From Lichenifustis flavocetrariae (GTDB lineage: Bacteria; Pseudomonadota; Alphaproteobacteria; Rhizobiales; Beijerinckiaceae): DNA of 64,000 bases. The position numbers were made by a program, and so were the translations under genes. How positions within the stretch are numbered: position 1 is the stretch's first letter; every line of letters starts with the position of its first letter. The notes beneath the pieces are model-generated. The model saw only the letters and a list, made by a program, of their open reading frames with translations, made no database searches and was not told the DNA's origin. The stretch covers positions 124,001 to 188,000 of the forward strand of contig NZ_JAMOIM010000006.1 of the NCBI RefSeq assembly GCF_026130545.1, written 5' to 3'. Positions 42,935-51,662 of the stretch are shown here, in pieces.

Positions 42935-45004
42935 ATGTCTGTCAGGTGCGTTGAAGCTCCGCTGGCGGTCGTCGACAACCAGATCATCAATGTCGCGTCG
43001 ATGCAGAACCTTGTGGCGCGACTCGTCGAGCTGTGCCGTCAGGATGAGGGGTTTACGTTATTCACGCTGAACCTCGACCATCTGGTCAAACGGCACCGTG
43101 ACCTCGACTTTAAGGCTGCCTATGCGCGGGCCACGCTGGTCAGCGCCGATGGCTGGCCGGTCGCCGCCGCCGCTCGGCGTCAAGGCGCCCAGGTGGATCG
43201 CGTGACGGGCGCCGATCTCGTGATTCCTGTCTGTGCTGCCGCGGAACGCGAGAACATTCCGATCTATTTGTTCGGCTCCTCTTCCGACTCGCTGGCCGCA
43301 GCCGCTGCGGCGCTGATGAAGCGCTTCCCCGGCCTCGACATTCGCGGGATGGAAGCGCCCCCGATGGGCTTCGTCCCCACGTCGTCCGAAGCCTTCGAAA
43401 TGGCCGAGCGGATTTCTCAGTCGGGTGCCCGCCTCTGCTTTCTCGCACTCGGTGCCCCGAAGCAGGAGATCTTTGCCGACGCGATGGCGGCACGATTTCC
43501 GGGCATCGGCTTCCTCTGCATCGGGGCGGCACTCGACTTCGTGTCCGGACGTCAGAAGCGGGCGCCGCACTTCGTGCAAGCCACCAATTTCGAATGGTTC
43601 TGGCGCCTGTTGAGCGAACCCAGGCGCCTGGGGCGGCGCTATGCCGAATGCGCCCTGTTCCTCGGGCAGATGATGATGCGTCCCACACCACCAGTGGCCG
43701 ATCCGAACCCGACCGGGTCCGCCGGAGCCTGGAGCCGGGACGTCAAGGCAGAGGTTGCGGCTCCTTTCCGGCTTTGCGTGATGCATCCGATGGATCCACG
43801 CGGATCGAAGCTCGGGGGCATCGAGACCCATGTGCGGCAGATCCTCGCCCGCCACCCGGACGACTTCTCGATCCTGTTCGTCGGCGTGGACGAGTTCGGC
43901 GACAGCCCGCTCGGTGTCGTCAAGTCCGTCAGGATCGCACATCGGCAGATCGATTTCCTGCCGGTGGCACGGATCGATGCCGCGGCCATCAACCTGCCTG
44001 GCAAGAGCATCGGGCAATCGACGACCTTCCGGTTCGCCTGTGGCATCCTGCGACACCTGCGGGCAATCCGACGCGCCAGTGGAGTCAGGGGAGCGTCGGT
44101 CGACCTGCAGCGTTTTGAATTCGCAACCCCGGCCCGGCTGATCGGATTGCCGGCCGTCCAGATGGTGCATGGCGAGGGGGACAAGAGCCAGGCCATGGAC
44201 AGCCTGATCAAGCGCTTCTGGTTCATCCACCGCGCCAATGAATGGCTGGCCCTTCATCTCGCCCGGCGCATCTTGTGCGTGAACCCCAATATCGTCCGCC
44301 GACTGGAGCGTCTCTATCCCGATGTCGCGCGGCGCGCCGAAGTGATGACCGTATCGGTCGACACGTCAGTCTTTGCCCCGAAGCCGTTTCCGATCTGGGA
44401 TGGGACATTCCGTGTCATGTTCGCGGGCCGGCTGGACAGTTTCAAGGATCCACCGCTCATGTTCCGCGTGCTCGCGGGGCTGCAGGCACGGCTCGAGGGC
44501 AAGGTTGAGTTCCATTATGTCGGGACCACCGATCCGAGCCGCTATGCCGAGTTCGCGGCGATCGAGTCCTTCACGGTTCGGCATGGCTACCAACCCGCCG
44601 CCGAGGTGGCGCGCATCATGGCGGGATGCCATGCCGGTATCCTCACCTCCTTCTTCGAAGGCATGCCGTGCTATCTTCTCGAGATGCTCTCGATCGGACG
44701 TCCTTTCGCGGCGATCCGGCTGCCGCAATACGATCCGCTCATCGTTCCCGGACTGAGCGGTCACCTGATCGAGCGGACCGATCCGGATGCGTCCTGCCTT
44801 GACGATCTCGTTGCGGCCTTTGTGACACTGCGCGATGCGCTGGCGGCCGGTTCCCTCGATCCCATGAAGATCCATGGCCTCGTAAAGCCCTACTCGATCG
44901 AGGTCCAGATGCAGCGGATGTTCGCGCTCCACCGCGCCCTGCAGAGCAAGCCGAGCATCACGGGGCGCCCCAGCATCGGCCAGGCCGAGCCCCAGAATTC
45001 CTGA
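42935..45004 (+). CDS. Fused GT26 (WecG/TagA) and GT4 glycosyltransferase
   Basis: A 689-residue bifunctional glycosyltransferase. Residues about 5-240 are a GT26 domain: FTLFTLNLDHLVKRHRD, VSADGWPVAAAARRQG with the catalytic Asp, TGADLVIP, YLFGSS, FLALGAPKQEIF, CIGAALDFVSGRQKRAP and the C-terminal EWFWRLLSEPRRLGRRY. A Pro-rich linker (about 250-272) leads to a GT4 domain (about 275-660): GGIETHVRQILARH, VMFAGRLDSFKDPPLM and SFFEGMPCYLLEMLSIG with the EX7E-type site. The two activities are normally separate proteins; together they could add consecutive sugars to the lipid-linked unit. It ends at a strong stem-loop (45008-45044). Confidence 0.88.
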   Translation: MSVRCVEAPLAVVDNQIINVASMQNLVARLVELCRQDEGFTLFTLNLDHLVKRHRDLDFKAAYARATLVSADGWPVAAAARRQGAQVDRVTGADLVIPVCAAAERENIPIYLFGSSSDSLAAAAAALMKRFPGLDIRGMEAPPMGFVPTSSEAFEMAERISQSGARLCFLALGAPKQEIFADAMAARFPGIGFLCIGAALDFVSGRQKRAPHFVQATNFEWFWRLLSEPRRLGRRYAECALFLGQMMMRPTPPVADPNPTGSAGAWSRDVKAEVAAPFRLCVMHPMDPRGSKLGGIETHVRQILARHPDDFSILFVGVDEFGDSPLGVVKSVRIAHRQIDFLPVARIDAAAINLPGKSIGQSTTFRFACGILRHLRAIRRASGVRGASVDLQRFEFATPARLIGLPAVQMVHGEGDKSQAMDSLIKRFWFIHRANEWLALHLARRILCVNPNIVRRLERLYPDVARRAEVMTVSVDTSVFAPKPFPIWDGTFRVMFAGRLDSFKDPPLMFRVLAGLQARLEGKVEFHYVGTTDPSRYAEFAAIESFTVRHGYQPAAEVARIMAGCHAGILTSFFEGMPCYLLEMLSIGRPFAAIRLPQYDPLIVPGLSGHLIERTDPDASCLDDLVAAFVTLRDALAAGSLDPMKIHGLVKPYSIEVQMQRMFALHRALQSKPSITGRPSIGQAEPQNS

Positions 45005-45007
45005 CCG

Positions 45008-45044
45008 CCGGGTCTCTGCGGGCGAGAGCCGCGCAGAGACCCGG
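45008..45044 (+). terminator. Long hairpin after the EPS cluster
   Basis: CCGGGTCTCTGCG (45008-45020) and CGCAGAGACCCGG (45032-45044) are perfect 13-base arms. Inside them GGC-GAGA-GCC extends the stem with a GNRA tetraloop and one bulge. No T-tract follows, so it may act as a factor-assisted terminator or a 3' end stabiliser of the EPS transcript. Confidence 0.6.
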
Positions 45045-45182
45045 CATGTCGGTTGGACCACGCCTTTTGGCAAGGATCTTGTTCTAACCGCGGCCGGTTC
45101 AGGTTGACGCACCCTTCGATGGCGCCGGACCCGATCTCACCATGAGACGTTGGTCGAGAGATCCATCGAAAGGAAAACGCAT

Positions 45183-46106
45183 ATGTTCATGCGAGTCGAC
45201 AAGCTTCAGGCAGAGCTTCCAGCGCCTAAAAAAGCCGATCCCAATGCGGCGGCAGCACTTCAGGAGCTGATGGGAGGCAAGTATGGAGAAATGTCGACCC
45301 TGAACAACTATATGTATCAGAGCTTTAACTTTCGAAGTAAGTCAAAGCTGAAGCCTTTTTACAATCTGGTTGCCAGCATTACGGCTGAAGAACTTGGCCA
45401 CGTCGAGCTCGTTGCAAACGGCATCGCCATGCTGGCCAATGGCCCCGACAATCCGAAGAACGAGAAAGGGGGCGCCGACATTTCGGATGCGCCCTTCGCC
45501 GACATGCAGGACATCCGGCTGGCGGCGTCGTTTCTCTCGAATGGCGGCGGCGCCATGCCCATGAACAGCAACGGGGCTTCCTGGAACATGGATTTCGTCA
45601 CCACAACCGGCAATGTGGTGGTCGATCTCTTGCACAATTTCCACCTCGAATGCGGTGCGCGTATCCATAAGCTCCGCGTGTACGAAACCATGAAAGAGCC
45701 GACCGGCCGCGAAGTCTGTGGTTATCTTCTGGTTCGCGGTTCGGTCCATGCCCATGCCTATGCGCTGGCGCTCAAGCAGATTACCGGCGTCGAGATCGAA
45801 AAGATGCTGCCGACCCCGAACATCAACCTGTCGAAGATCCCCGAGTGCCAGAAATACCTCGATGAAGGGTCGCATCGCCGGCTCTACACCTGGAGCCCCA
45901 ATGACTACAAGAAGATGTCGGGCATCTGGGGCAATGGCGAGCAGGCTCTCCCGGGCGATCCGCCGGTCGAACTGGAAGTGGTGGAAGGGATGCCGGAAGG
46001 TGGCAAGATCCATGATCTGACGGGTGTTGCCTCGGCCTTCACGCCGGATTACGCGCCCGAGGAAATGTTCGAAATCGCCACGAAGCTCTACAAGGCCTCC
46101 CGTTAA
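45183..46106 (+). CDS. Manganese (non-heme) catalase
   Basis: A 307-residue dimanganese catalase from ATG 45183 with AAGGA upstream. The four-helix-bundle ligands are visible: Glu36 in GKYGEMSTL, Glu70 and His73 in TAEELGHVE, a third Glu in NFHLECGARIHKL (about 160), and a His in VRGSVHAHAYA (about 190). NNYMYQSFNFRS is a standard family segment. It disproportionates hydrogen peroxide without heme and is less sensitive to cyanide than heme catalases. It is a single gene, following the EPS terminator and preceding metX. The C-terminal region (WSPNDYKKMSGIWGNG and onward) matches the long form of the family. Confidence 0.93.
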   Translation: MFMRVDKLQAELPAPKKADPNAAAALQELMGGKYGEMSTLNNYMYQSFNFRSKSKLKPFYNLVASITAEELGHVELVANGIAMLANGPDNPKNEKGGADISDAPFADMQDIRLAASFLSNGGGAMPMNSNGASWNMDFVTTTGNVVVDLLHNFHLECGARIHKLRVYETMKEPTGREVCGYLLVRGSVHAHAYALALKQITGVEIEKMLPTPNINLSKIPECQKYLDEGSHRRLYTWSPNDYKKMSGIWGNGEQALPGDPPVELEVVEGMPEGGKIHDLTGVASAFTPDYAPEEMFEIATKLYKASR

Positions 46107-46164
46107 ACCCGGTAGGAATATCCCGCCCTTCGACCTGGTCGGAGGGTGGCGCGCGGAGTTCGTC

Positions 46165-46229
46165 TTGACTTCGCATAGGGTCGGGTCCAATCTTTCAAAC
46201 AATATGTTCGGTATACCGAACGCGTTTGA
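46165..46229 (+). promoter_or_regulatory. metX promoter region with perfect palindrome
   Basis: A TTGACT (46165-46170) is followed about 17 bases on by a weak CAATCT -10. Downstream lies GTTCGGTATACCGAAC (46206-46221), a perfect 16-bp palindrome, itself flanked by TCAAAC (46195) and GTTTGA (46224). It sits between the likely start point and the GTG at 46239, an ideal place for a repressor. The core GGTATACC resembles GntR-FCD half-sites, but the regulator is unknown. No SAM-II riboswitch pattern was seen. Confidence 0.5.
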
Positions 46230-46238
46230 GGGACCGCC

Positions 46239-47408
46239 GTGGCTTCGCTCGCCGCCACTCGTATCGATCATCAACGGGAAACTCACACGCCCACGAGCTT
46301 CGTGGTCACGTTCCCAACCGATCAACTCCTGCGAATGGATTCAGGCGTCGCTCTCGCGCCCCTGACGATCGCGTATCAAACTTATGGTCAGCTCAACGCG
46401 GCCCATAGCAACGCTGTGCTTGTCTGTCATGCACTGACTGGCGACCAGCACGTCGCCAATGTGCATCCGCTCACCGGCAAACCCGGCTGGTGGGATGTCT
46501 TGGTTGGTCCGGGCAAGCCGATCGACACGGACAGGTATTTCGTCATCTGCTCCAATGTCGTCGGCGGCTGCCTTGGGACCACGGGTCCCGCCTCGCGTGG
46601 ACCCGATGGTCGGACTTACGGCCTCGACATGCCGATCGTTACCATCCGGGACATGGTGCGGGCGCAAAGCATGCTGGTCGATCATCTCGGCATCGACTCG
46701 CTGTTTTGCGTGGCGGGCGGCTCGATGGGCGGCATGCAGGTGCTGCAGTGGGCCGCGCTGTTCCCGCAGCGCGTCTTCTCCGCGATGCCGATCGCCACCG
46801 CGGCCCGTCATTCCTCCCAGAACATCGCGTTTCACGAGGTTGGCCGACAGGCCATCATGGCGGATCCCGATTGGTGCGGTGGCCGCTACATCGATTGCGA
46901 GACCCGGCCCGAGAAGGGACTTTCGGTGGCCCGCATGGCGGCGCATGTGACGTACCTGTCTGATCAGGCGTTACACGCCAAGTTCGGCCGCAAGCTGCAG
47001 GATCGCGCTGCGCCCACCTTCTCGTTCGATGCCGATTTCCAGGTGGAAAGCTATCTGCGCTACCAGGGCCGCAGCTTCGTCGAACGCTTCGACGCCAACA
47101 GCTACCTGTATATGACCCGGGCGATGGATTATTTCGATCTCGCGGCGGATTACGGCGGCGTGCTGGCCAAGGCCTTCAAAGGGACGAGCACGCGGTTTTG
47201 CGTGGTGTCCTTCACGTCCGATTGGTTGTTCCCCACTTCCGACTCGCGCGCGATCGTGCATGCGCTGAATGCCGGGGGGGCTTCGGTGTCCTTCGTGGAA
47301 ATCGAGACCGACAAAGGCCATGACGCCTTTCTGCTCGACATTCCGGACCTTGTCGCGACCTCGCGCGGGTTCCTGGATGCGGCGGGGCGCGCCCGGGGAC
47401 TCGGCTGA
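46239..47408 (+). CDS. metX: Homoserine O-acetyltransferase (or succinyltransferase) MetX
   Basis: A 389-residue alpha/beta-hydrolase acyltransferase with GTG start at 46239. The nucleophile serine is in [14 protein letters not shown], and the Asp and His of the triad are in FTSDWLFP and [25 protein letters not shown] and [13 protein letters not shown] are hallmarks. It activates homoserine for methionine synthesis in the cytoplasm. The acyl-CoA used, acetyl or succinyl, cannot be decided from these motifs. metW follows two bases after its stop and is certainly cotranscribed, the usual alphaproteobacterial pair. Confidence 0.93.
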   Translation: MASLAATRIDHQRETHTPTSFVVTFPTDQLLRMDSGVALAPLTIAYQTYGQLNAAHSNAVLVCHALTGDQHVANVHPLTGKPGWWDVLVGPGKPIDTDRYFVICSNVVGGCLGTTGPASRGPDGRTYGLDMPIVTIRDMVRAQSMLVDHLGIDSLFCVAGGSMGGMQVLQWAALFPQRVFSAMPIATAARHSSQNIAFHEVGRQAIMADPDWCGGRYIDCETRPEKGLSVARMAAHVTYLSDQALHAKFGRKLQDRAAPTFSFDADFQVESYLRYQGRSFVERFDANSYLYMTRAMDYFDLAADYGGVLAKAFKGTSTRFCVVSFTSDWLFPTSDSRAIVHALNAGGASVSFVEIETDKGHDAFLLDIPDLVATSRGFLDAAGRARGLG

Positions 47409-47410
47409 CC

Positions 47411-48091
47411 ATGAAATCCCGCATCTCGGGCGCCAAGCCGGGTGTGTCGCGGCCGGCGCCGATCGCGCCGGAAGCCGTGCGTCAGGATCACCGTCTGGTG
47501 GCCGACATGGTGGCGCCCGGCAGCCGAGTGCTCGACCTCGGGTGCGAGGATGGCGCTCTGCTGCGCCTTCTCGCCGACACGCGGAACGTGGACGGGCGCG
47601 GGCTGGAACTGTCTCAAAAAGGTGTGAATGACTGCGTGGCCAAAGGCCTTTCTGTCATCCAAGGCGATGCCGATACGGATCTCGATGCCTATCCTGACGA
47701 CGCCTTCGATTATGTCATCCTCAGCCAGACCCTGCAGGCCACGCGCCGGCCCAAGGTCGTCCTCGAAAACCTGCTGCGGATCGGCCGGCGCGCGATCGTG
47801 TCTTTTCCCAACTTCGGGCACTGGCGCGTTCGCTTCGATGTGGCCTTCAGGGGTCGCATGCCGGTGAACGACAAGCTGCCCTACACTTGGTTCGATACAC
47901 CGAACATCCACTTCTGCACGGTCCGTGATTTTCTGGAACTGGTGGCGACCATCGGCGCCAAGGTGGAGCGTGGCGTCGTGGTCGACCGGTCGGGGCGGCT
48001 CATGCGGGAATCGACACCCTGGTGGGTGTGGAACATCTGGGGCGAACAGGCTGTGTTCCTGCTTCGACGGAACGGCGAGACGCCGTCGTGA
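47411..48091 (+). CDS. metW: Methionine biosynthesis protein MetW
   Basis: A 226-residue protein with a class-I methyltransferase fold. VLDLGCEDGALLRLL (about residues 40-54) is the SAM-type loop, then LSQTLQATRRPKVVL and SFPNFGHWRVRFDV, which are MetW signatures. MetW works with MetX, probably by activating it or forming a complex, in organisms lacking other control. The N-terminal 25 residues are non-conserved and basic. It begins two bases after metX and ends at 48091, with a 149-base gap to the chemotaxis receptor. Confidence 0.9.
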   Translation: MKSRISGAKPGVSRPAPIAPEAVRQDHRLVADMVAPGSRVLDLGCEDGALLRLLADTRNVDGRGLELSQKGVNDCVAKGLSVIQGDADTDLDAYPDDAFDYVILSQTLQATRRPKVVLENLLRIGRRAIVSFPNFGHWRVRFDVAFRGRMPVNDKLPYTWFDTPNIHFCTVRDFLELVATIGAKVERGVVVDRSGRLMRESTPWWVWNIWGEQAVFLLRRNGETPS

Positions 48092-48240
48092 GTGACAGAG
48101 AGGCGATCCGTTTTCCGTCCTGATCACTCAGAAAGGCGTAACCACACCATCGAACATGCGTCCGGCTGCCAGACCACAACGGCTTAGGGTAAGTTATCAT
48201 TCAATGTTTCGGTATTGCATCTCTCGCGAAGGAGACGTCG

Positions 48241-50649
48241 ATGCTGAACAAGAAAAGTCATGGCGTTCAAAGCCGACGAAGTTTGGGGATTGTCGCCTGC
48301 TTGACCCTGGCCTTCGCAGGCCTCGCTGTGCTTGCCGCGGTCGCGGGGTCCGCATCATCATGGCTCTCGATGCAGAGCGCGCGGATCACCACCGATCTCG
48401 GTGCGAAGGTCCTGCCCACCGTCACGGCGTCGCTCAACTTTGCCCAGAACAATGCGATGCTGGTGTCGGACGCGCCCTCGCTCGCCTCGCGGCCCGATGC
48501 GGAATCGCTGGACCAGCAGGCGACGCGTCTTGCCGGCATGCTGAGCGAGCAAGCGAAGCGGCTCGCCGCGCTTCGGGATCTCGGCGTGGATGCTGCCGCG
48601 CTCGACAGTCTGCAGAAACGCAACATGGAACTCGGCCCGAAGATCGACGGATTGAAGGCGCTCGCTTCTGAGCGCCTGGCCGTCCGCACACAAATTCAAA
48701 AGACCGTCGCGCAAGCCTTGTCGGACTATCAGGACCTGATGGATTTCGTCCGGCCCTTGCAGGAAGCGACCCAGACGGCCGTGGACGGAGAAATCGCTTC
48801 CCTTAAGGAAGGCGTGGGATCTGGACCGGACGCGAAGCAGCAGACCGCTCAACTGGATCAGGACTACAAGGCGTTGCACGTCGCCATGGACGTTCAGGCG
48901 AGCAGCAACCTCGCGTTCGGCATGCTGTCGGCTGCCGCCACTGCGACCGACGAGTCCGCGACCAACATCAAATTCCAGTATGACTGGGCCGAAGTCTATA
49001 TGGGCAAGGCCCTAAAAGCCTTCACGGGTTCGCAGGACGCCGAGCGGCTTCAGAAGCTTGTCGAGGCGCTTCTGAAGAGCGGATCCGGGAACGACAGCGT
49101 GTTTCTTCTTCGGACCCGCGAAGTCGACCTCGACGGCAAGATCGCCGTGACGTTGAACGATCTCGTCAATGCCTCGGCCAAGCTGACCGACGAAGTCCAG
49201 GCCTTGGTGCAGACCCAGGAAAGCTCGGCCCACAACGCCGTCACGCAATCCAGCACCGTCACCAAACAGACGCTGCTGGTCAATGCTCTCACGAGCAGCG
49301 CCGTGATGATCGCCGCGCTGCTGATCGCCCTCTTGTACGTCCGCCGTTCGGTCGGACGCCGCCTGCGAACATTGTCCCACATCATGACGTCGCTCGCCGG
49401 CGGCAACCGCACCGTCACCGTGGATGTCAGCGGGCGTGACGAAATCACCGCGATGGCGGAGGCCGTACAGGTGTTTCGTCAGGGCCTGATCGCCAACGAC
49501 GAATTTTCGGTCGAAGCAGCCCGCATGGCGAAGGAGCGCGAGGCCGCGCGGGACCTGGCGGATCGCGAGCGGACAGAAGCGGCCGCGCGCCAGGAAACTG
49601 TCGTGAACAGTCTGGCAGGCGGCCTCGCGGCTCTGGCGCATGGCGATCTGACCCACGATCTCGCACAACCGTTCGCGGCCGAATATGAAACGCTGCGGCG
49701 CGACTTCAATGCAACCGTCGCCCAGTTGCGGGGCACGATGGAGCAGATCGTCGGCAATGCCGAAATCTTGCGCTCCGGCACGAGCGAGATCGCCGGCGCG
49801 GCGGACGATCTGTCACGCAGGACGGAAAATCAGGCTGCGAGCCTGGAAGAGACGGCGGCGGCGCTTGGCGAAGTGACCAGCGCGATCCGCCAGACGGCCG
49901 AGGGCGCCGTGCATGCGAGAGATGTCGTCGGATCGGCAAAGACGCAGGCCGAAACCTCAGGTGCGGTCATGCAGGACGCCATCGCGGCCATGAGCGCGAT
50001 CGAGGACTCCTCGGGAAAGATCGGTCAGATCATCGGCGTCGTCGACGAGATCGCGTTCCAGACCAATCTCCTTGCGCTCAATGCGGGTGTCGAGGCGGCG
50101 CGGGCAGGTGACGCGGGACGCGGTTTCGCGGTGGTGGCGAGCGAAGTGCGGGCCTTGGCCCAGCGTTCGGCCGATGCCGCCAAGGAGATCAAGATGCTCG
50201 TCGCCTCCTCCAAGACCCAGGTCTCGCATGGCGTCGAGCTCGTGGCTCAAAGCGGCACCGCCCTGCGCGGCATCCTCGCCAAGGTGGCGGAAATCAACAC
50301 CGTCGTGTCCGAGATCGCGCGGGCCGCGAACGAACAGCTCTCCGGGCTGGAGCAGGTCAATGTGGCGGTCAACCAAATGGATCAGGTGACCCAGCAGAAT
50401 GCCGCCATGGTCGAGGAAACCACAGCCGCGAGCCATCATCTCGCGCGCGAGATCGAGACTCTCGTCACGCTGATCGGGCGGTTCGATGTCGGCGCCGGCG
50501 GGCAGGCTCACTCAACGGTAACCCCGAAGCTAAAGGCGGCGGCGCGGCCTGCGCGACCGCCCGCAGCCGGCCCGCGAGTGAGCCGTGGTGGCGCGGTTCG
50601 AAAGCCCGCAGCCGCTCCTGAGGCCGATGACAGTTGGACCGAGTTCTGA
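48241..50649 (+). CDS. Methyl-accepting chemotaxis protein
   Basis: An 802-residue chemoreceptor. TM1 is at about residues 15-37. A long periplasmic helical sensor spans about 40-340, with TM2 at about 345-367. HAMP lies at about 368-425 ([20 protein letters not shown]), and the signalling hairpin carries [15 protein letters not shown] and [16 protein letters not shown]. The C-terminus ends DDSWTEF, a W-x-x-F tail like the CheR/CheB-binding pentapeptide, after a flexible Pro/Ala linker. The sensor does not match a named ligand class. No che genes are adjacent, so it is an orphan receptor feeding a distant array. GAAGGAGACG upstream supports the start at 48241. Confidence 0.92.
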   Translation: MLNKKSHGVQSRRSLGIVACLTLAFAGLAVLAAVAGSASSWLSMQSARITTDLGAKVLPTVTASLNFAQNNAMLVSDAPSLASRPDAESLDQQATRLAGMLSEQAKRLAALRDLGVDAAALDSLQKRNMELGPKIDGLKALASERLAVRTQIQKTVAQALSDYQDLMDFVRPLQEATQTAVDGEIASLKEGVGSGPDAKQQTAQLDQDYKALHVAMDVQASSNLAFGMLSAAATATDESATNIKFQYDWAEVYMGKALKAFTGSQDAERLQKLVEALLKSGSGNDSVFLLRTREVDLDGKIAVTLNDLVNASAKLTDEVQALVQTQESSAHNAVTQSSTVTKQTLLVNALTSSAVMIAALLIALLYVRRSVGRRLRTLSHIMTSLAGGNRTVTVDVSGRDEITAMAEAVQVFRQGLIANDEFSVEAARMAKEREAARDLADRERTEAAARQETVVNSLAGGLAALAHGDLTHDLAQPFAAEYETLRRDFNATVAQLRGTMEQIVGNAEILRSGTSEIAGAADDLSRRTENQAASLEETAAALGEVTSAIRQTAEGAVHARDVVGSAKTQAETSGAVMQDAIAAMSAIEDSSGKIGQIIGVVDEIAFQTNLLALNAGVEAARAGDAGRGFAVVASEVRALAQRSADAAKEIKMLVASSKTQVSHGVELVAQSGTALRGILAKVAEINTVVSEIARAANEQLSGLEQVNVAVNQMDQVTQQNAAMVEETTAASHHLAREIETLVTLIGRFDVGAGGQAHSTVTPKLKAAARPARPPAAGPRVSRGGAVRKPAAAPEADDSWTEF

Positions 50650-50669
50650 CGCGGACATCGCCGCGTCAG
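50646..50669 (+). terminator. Stem-loop at the chemoreceptor stop codon
   Basis: CTGACGCGG (50646-50654) and CCGCGTCAG (50661-50669) form a 9-bp stem with a 6-base loop that includes the TGA stop itself. No T-tract follows. It may end or protect the transcript. Confidence 0.5.
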
Positions 50670-50720
50670 GAAAGGGGCTCCGAGGCCGGGATCCGGGGCC
50701 TGCTGCGGTGATCCTCGTGT

Positions 50721-50933
50721 TCAGTAGGCGTACCTATGGCGACCGTGATACCTGTATCCGCGCCGATGATGCCGATAATGAGGACCGCGGGGACGATGAC
50801 CCCAACTGCTGATGTAGTGGCCGCGTCCCTGAGCCTGATATTGCCGAGCCGTGAGAGCTTGGGCCGGCAAGCTGGAAAGCAAGGCGGGGACGGCCACCAC
50901 GGCCGCTGCCACAAGACATTTGAAGGCGTTCAT
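50721..50933 (-). CDS. Small secreted His/Arg/Tyr-rich protein
   Basis: A 70-residue protein from the ATG at 50933. MNAFKCLVAAAVVAVPALL is a signal peptide likely cleaved after PAQA. The mature part is LTARQYQAQGRGHYISSWG followed by an Arg/His/Tyr-rich tail (RRGYRYHGRHRYAY). GGAG lies about ten bases upstream. Such short basic exported proteins are common in Rhizobiales and unassigned. The tail could bind metal or nucleic acid. Overlapping plus-strand frames lack a signal and start site. Confidence 0.6.
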   Translation of the reverse strand: MNAFKCLVAAAVVAVPALLSSLPAQALTARQYQAQGRGHYISSWGHRPRGPHYRHHRRGYRYHGRHRYAY

Positions 50934-51031
50934 CAAAGGAGTCTCCAAGCTTCTGTGAAGTGGAACGTCGACCCTCGTCGACCGGAGCCAGGTCTCCGCT
51001 GGCCAAAATGCGACGCGGGAGCGGCCCGGAC

Positions 51032-51265
51032 CTATTTCGGGTAGAAGGCGGCGCAGGCCGCGCTTACGAGCTTCTTTTTATTTCCCATGCAGCTCCTGAC
51101 CTGATCGACATCCGGGAAGGCATCGCCACACAGACGTTGGGCGTCATTGTAGCAGGCTGCCTGCTGTCGCTCTTCCAGTGATAGCGCCCCGTTCGACACG
51201 GTTTCCGCGGACGCGACGTTCCCAAAAAGTGATACCAGTACGGCGGATAGAAAAAACACGCGCAT
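51032..51265 (-). CDS. Small secreted cysteine-rich protein (GLG1-like repeat)
   Basis: A 77-residue protein starting [20 protein letters not shown], a clear signal peptide, with GGAGG before the ATG at 51265. The mature part holds four cysteines spaced as [25 protein letters not shown] and SAACAAFY. This spacing resembles the Cys-rich repeat found in GLG1-type and bacterial periplasmic proteins. Disulfide bonding in the periplasm is expected. It lies near another small secreted-protein gene on the same strand. The longer open frame upstream to 51682 is an overlap with the pncB region and is not used. Confidence 0.65.
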   Translation of the reverse strand: MRVFFLSAVLVSLFGNVASAETVSNGALSLEERQQAACYNDAQRLCGDAFPDVDQVRSCMGNKKKLVSAACAAFYPK

Positions 51266-51662
51266 TTTTAAGGCCTCCCCCCGCGACAAACGTGCTCGGC
51301 TCGGTTTTGTGCCAATCCGCCTCGGCAGGATGGATAAATCGTTGCGATCGTCGCGAAGATGCCCGTTGTGCCATTTCCCCGAGCGGCAGAGGTTCGGCGC
51401 GCCGGGACCTGCGCAAGCCACTTTGGGGGCAGGACGGAGCACTCCGTCGAAGGGAAAGATCCGAGGCGAAGGGCATCGACACCGCGGGCCTGATTGGCTA
51501 CCAATCCAAGGCCGGCCCGTGACTGCGATGACGGCGGAAAGATCCGGCAGGTTAGGAAGATGCCCCGCGCACAACAGGTTCCCTCGGGACAGCCCCGGTC
51601 GTCTTCCCCGCACTGAGAGCCTTTCGCGTGTTGAGATCTCCTGTTTGGCCGGGCGTGGCCTA
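51266..51662. other. Intergenic region before pncB, 397 bases
   Basis: Besides the promoters of the divergent small secreted gene and pncB, the only structure noticed is GATTGG-CTA-CCAATC (51492-51506), a perfect 6-bp inverted repeat nested in GGCC...GGCC. It may be an operator for NAD metabolism, for example an NrtR- or NiaR-type site, but the sequence was not matched to either. Open frames here look non-coding. Confidence 0.4.

Noticed and set aside
46107-46238. SAM-II riboswitch upstream of metX
   Set aside because: Expected in many alphaproteobacteria, but the conserved pseudoknot words were not found. The region is taken up by a protein-type palindrome. A covariance-model search would settle it.
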